From Temnothorax longispinosus (lineage: Eukaryota > Arthropoda > Insecta > Hymenoptera > Formicidae), in the NCBI RefSeq assembly GCF_030848805.1, contig NC_092361.1, positions 13,629,444-13,693,443 on the forward strand: DNA of 64,000 bases, given 5' to 3'. Shown in pieces: positions 60,625 through 64,000 of the stretch. Position numbers and translations under genes: made by a program. How positions within the stretch are numbered: position 1 is the stretch's first letter; each line of letters begins with the position of its first letter. The notes under the pieces are model-generated. The model had not been told where the DNA came from. It searched no databases and saw nothing but the letters and a program-made list of their open reading frames with translations.

Positions 60625-60961
60625 CACGGAGAGAATTTTTTGTTATATTTTACCCTTCAAATTCACTACAAACTTAGGACAACTTGGCAACCAAGGAATT
60701 TTTAAAATATACAAAAGACATTTTACAAACAACTTGATAAAAATTACCAAGCAGATTGGCAAATTTTGAAAAATTATTGAAATTTCCTAGATATATTTCA
60801 GTAAAATTAATCCAACATTTTTTATATTTTAACGTAATAGATATTAATATTTTTTATTATGGTGGATATTAATCAGAATCATAAAATTCTTGGTGGTACA
60901 TGTTGTTCTACAACTATTACTATGATTTCAGGGTAAATTTTAAGAGAAAATTCTCTCCGTG
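60625..60961. mobile_element. MITE with CACGGAGAGAATTTT terminal repeats
   Basis: This 337-bp AT-rich element starts CACGGAGAGAATTTTTTGTT and, read inward from the other end, starts CACGGAGAGAATTTTCTCTT. After a short divergent stretch both ends reach TTTACCCT. The TIR is therefore a perfect 15 bp followed by a looser match of about 15 bp. The interior has no coding potential. I could not find a convincing target duplication (flanks AAGCTG and TGGTTT), so superfamily is open. Confidence 0.75.
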
Positions 60962-62350
60962 TGGTTTCGATCTTTTACCAAGTAGAGAGAGAAACAATAC
61001 ACATACAGAGTACTCCTCATGTTCTGAACCGTAGGTAAGATTGCAGATCCTTGATATTTACGAATGATCCCGTGTGCACGGATAAACGACTTCGATGCAC
61101 GCGAATGTCAAGAATATTGCATCGATAACCCGCGCATGAAATGCAGAGGAGCCATTCGATGCACCGCCGGGTATGCGCGTATGGGGCACATCGCGATCGA
61201 TACTCTCTGTTTCATACTGCGTGCATTTCCATATCTTTATGAAAGCTATTGCAAAACACACGCCGAAGACGAAACGAGAAACTTTGATAACGCGGAAATC
61301 GATCATTGACGAGCTTTGGCCAAATTATCTGGAATGCAAGCAGATAACATATGGAGCTGTTAAGGGAAATTTCACGAATATTTTACGTCTTGGTAAATTG
61401 CGTTTTACACGGTGGATTATCACTGTGCGCGTCAAAAACCTTTACTGCAATACGGTTTATGTCTGTGATTGCGTTACGTGGAAAATATTTGCTTGAAATT
61501 TAGTTACACCAAATACTCCATAACAACGACTAAAGCAGTACTACTACGAGGGTAAATATTACCTTCGACCGAAGCTCCGCTTCGTGTATGCGTCTACTGA
61601 CACGACGCCTAATGTGCATAAATTGTAAACTGGAGAGGATAAGAGCTGCGAAGCGCATCGTCGATAATCTGTTTCGCTTCCATCTAAGCCAAGGGTTGGA
61701 CCCTTTCAATCTCACTCATCGCTTTATCCATCGGTTTAGAAACTTTTACACGTACATTTTCTTTTTGGGAAAAAATTTCTCAGGATCGCAATATGATGTA
61801 AAAATTTATAAAAAGAAATTTTTTTATAAATTACGAGAATATATGTCTTTTATTTGCTGTCATTTAACTACGGTTATAACTGTACAAATTTCTTCGCATC
61901 TGGGAATTAATGATCTGTTTGATACACAATGCCACTAATTAATATGCACTCGTAATATCCACATTCATATTTGGATATAATTCGGCACGCTGCACGATAA
62001 ACGTTTTTACGCATCAATGAGTGTTATGGCATATATAGGAATTATGAGAACGATTGATCGTGTTGGCATCCCAATTAATAATTCGACGAATTCGTGTACC
62101 ATAATAGTTATTACTGTTCCATTATGAAAATGCCCTCGCGTGTTTGAATGTCGACCGGTCTCGGTTTATCCTGCTTCAATGTAAAGGTTCGATTTTCAGT
62201 TTATAGCGAGAAGTCCGATTGCTGGATGCATACTAATTTGGTGTATGTACCAATAATACACTGCTGGTGACATTTATCAACATAAAGAAGCTATAGCGAG
62301 GAATGTATTTGCTATCTGAAGAGAATGTATTTAGCTGTAGGGTGAATCTA
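60962..62350. other. Non-coding DNA, no gene recognised
   Basis: The composition is mixed. Open frames at 61064-61496 and 61588-61938 have no motif, and the latter overlaps AT-rich low-complexity sequence. Nothing else was recognised. Confidence 0.45.
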
Positions 62351-62352
62351 TA

Positions 62353-62820
62353 GGGTGTCCCAGTTTAATCTTTACACGCGGTTATCTTCTTATAAACTAT
62401 TCATCTCTCTGAGAATCTAAGGAAATCTTTTTTTTTACTATGTACCTTTTTTAGTTAGACGCTTAGCCTAGGATATTGATCCGATATCTAGCTTTGCTGG
62501 ACACCCAGAAAATGTTCTTTATCTTCTTTTGTATTCGAAAAAACGATCTTGGTCATGAATATATTGTCTTATCCTGAATGATAATTCTATCTCCTCGAAA
62601 GTTGTCTTGGTAATTTATTAGGCAGGCCATAATTCAGGCCTTCATATTATTAGGGGTGAGTTCTTCTCGATAAACTTTATCTTTTACAAAGTCCTACAAG
62701 AAAAAATCTAAAGACATCAAATTCGGGGATCTCGATGGGAAGGGTATGTTATGTCCTCTTCCTATACCCAACGATCAGATAACATGTTGTTGAGCGTTTC
62801 TCAAATCTTGCGATATAAAA
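62353..62820 (-). pseudogene. Decayed IS630/Tc1/mariner-type transposase end
   Basis: Read on the minus strand, 62655-62741 gives FPSRSPNLMSLDFFL, a stop in place of the expected Trp, then DFVKDKVYREELTP. This matches the W-P-P-R-S-P-D-L-T-P-L-D-F-F-L-W-G..K motif common near the last catalytic acidic residue of insect DD(D/E) transposases with DUF4817-type N-termini. About 30 bp upstream (62767-62777) DRWV, then a frame change to GRGHNIP, fits the preceding D-R-W-I-G-R-G block. Internal stops and frameshifts make it non-functional. The element edge is GGGTGTCCCAGTTTAATCTT at 62353 after a TA, a typical terminus of this group. The opposite end and the rest of the gene were not found. Confidence 0.65.
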
Positions 62821-62853
62821 CAGAAAACATAAAGATCATACACTGTTGAATTT

Positions 62854-63023
62854 AATGGGGTTCTTCACTAACTTTTGCTCCCGCACAGGGGAGCCACTGT
62901 GGCTGGTAGTTAGCGGCGTAAATGATACCAATACTACCAAAAAATACTACCAATACTACCAAATACTACCAATTTTTATATTGGTGCTGCACTCTATGCT
63001 AGCTTTTACTGAAGAACCCCATT
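62854..63023. mobile_element. Small inverted-repeat insertion with (TACCAA) tract
   Basis: AATGGGGTTCTTCA (62854-62867) is perfectly repeated in inverse at 63010-63023, giving a 170-bp unit. Inside, 62925-62982 is a minisatellite-like tract of ATACTACCAA and related units. It lies immediately beyond the transposase relic and may have inserted into it, which would explain why the rest of the transposase is not contiguous. No target duplication is clear. Confidence 0.55.
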
Positions 63024-64000
63024 CGACACAATCTAGAGAAAACATTCTAAGTAAGAAATGTAGCTGTAAATAAGAAGGGTAAAATGGAAATTTGGAAGAA
63101 AAATTTTTTTCTTCTGAAGGTGTCTTCTCGAAAATTATAATCTTTTTTAAAAACTATCGGGTATCAAGGTTTCCAATCTTCTATGATTCGAAACGCGATA
63201 CCAGCGATGTTAAGATGTAAAAGGAAAAAAAATTACCTTTATACTCACACGGCGGGGGATGCTTGCTCGTGGTAAATACCAGGAGACTCGCAGAATGCTC
63301 GATGTTAATAGCTGTCCGGAAGGACTCGTTGCAGCAGCGCTAAAGGGTCCTTTGTGGAGCTACGCATACGTTCCGAAATTCCTGCGTCGCTGCTACATCC
63401 GCGTTCTCACGGATATACCGGGCCGCGTTGTATTCGTCTATGCTGAAAGCGGAACTTTGAGGACAGGTTGAAAGAGCTGCCGTGCATTCTTCGAGGGCCG
63501 CTCGTTACAGGGGTTTCGCTGCGAAGAATTTAACGGAAGAATTTTTGCTCCTGGACTGAGGCTAATCGAAACGTTCCTCTTGTTCTTTGAGAGAACATTT
63601 AGTATTATCATGAAAACTGTAACACGGCAAGTAACGCGAGGCTCGCTCTGTAACGAGAAAATATCTCATAAATATGTAAAACTTCTGAGATAAGAGATGA
63701 TTCCAGAAAATGCGTTATATCTATAATCAATATCGCGGAAATTCTTCAGATTCTTTTGATGTATATGTATAATATCAATAGCTTATCTTACGATTGCATT
63801 GAAAAATATTACTGATAAATTTTGCCGCTTGTCCATTTTTAACGAATAAATTGAAGAAGGTTTAAAAAATATATTAGGCGATATGTTTTATATATTAAAA
63901 ATTATATAATAATTAGTTTTTTTATTAAATATAAAACTAATTGTAATAAAATATTAATAAATGACTTTTCTATTTGCAGTTTAATACACCGAGATACAAG
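63024..64000. other. Non-coding DNA, no gene recognised
   Basis: A GC-richer patch (63245-63560) has a 70-codon + frame without known motifs. The last 300 bases are AT-rich. No splice-flanked exon was identified. Confidence 0.45.

Noticed and set aside
1..64000. tRNA, rRNA, CRISPR array, telomeric repeat or bacterial operon
   Set aside because: I looked for tRNA box B-like GGTTCGA patterns, regular spacer arrays, TTAGG arrays and close-packed coding frames and found none convincing. A covariance-model scan would be decisive for RNA genes and for microRNAs, which I cannot exclude.

Overview
The window looks like nuclear DNA of an insect, most likely an ant or another hymenopteran. The signs are AT-rich DNA in which CpG is not depleted (many CGCG runs), long (GA)n microsatellites, spliceosomal splice-site consensus sequences, a density of long reading frames close to chance, and small TA- or TTAA-target DNA transposons. 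The species is an inference from composition. There is no bacterial gene organisation, and I see no tRNA, rRNA, CRISPR array or viral gene.

The window is almost entirely intergenic or intronic. The best host coding sequence is one short first coding exon on the + strand (35704-35879). It encodes a basic N-terminus and a single hydrophobic segment, as in a type II (Golgi-type) membrane protein, and ends at a splice donor (CAG|GTAAAT). DNA downstream of 35880 is then probably its first intron, and the GC-richer DNA at about 34.0-35.7 kb is probably promoter and 5' UTR. Weaker exon-like islands lie at 41751-41925 and about 24951-25377.

The other recognisable content is mobile DNA, mostly degenerate. 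From left to right: a TTAA-flanked piggyBac-type MITE (1241-1551); an inverted-repeat element holding a hammerhead-ribozyme-like core (3167-3456); a foldback element (14112-14493); a 1.08-kb TIR element (18954-20030) with TA targets that contains a frameshifted N-terminus resembling insect Crypton-like tyrosine recombinases; a mariner-type MITE (20911-21124); a second TTAA piggyBac-type element (42008-42936); a long-arm foldback element (54582-55088) abutting another old repeat (55096-55324); a 117-bp tandem duplication (55978-56211); a MITE with CACGGAGAGAATTTT ends (60625-60961); and a decayed IS630/Tc1/mariner-type transposase end (62353-62780) next to a small inverted-repeat insertion (62854-63023).

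The most interesting locus is 18954-20030. Its terminal inverted repeats are about 125 bp long, the right one is interrupted by a 114-bp near-perfect hairpin that has its own TA target duplication, and two more GC-rich hairpins lie between the recombinase fragment and the right end. Cryptons are not known for TIRs, so a recombinase fragment inside a TIR/TA element could be a chimera, a captured fragment, or a new element architecture.
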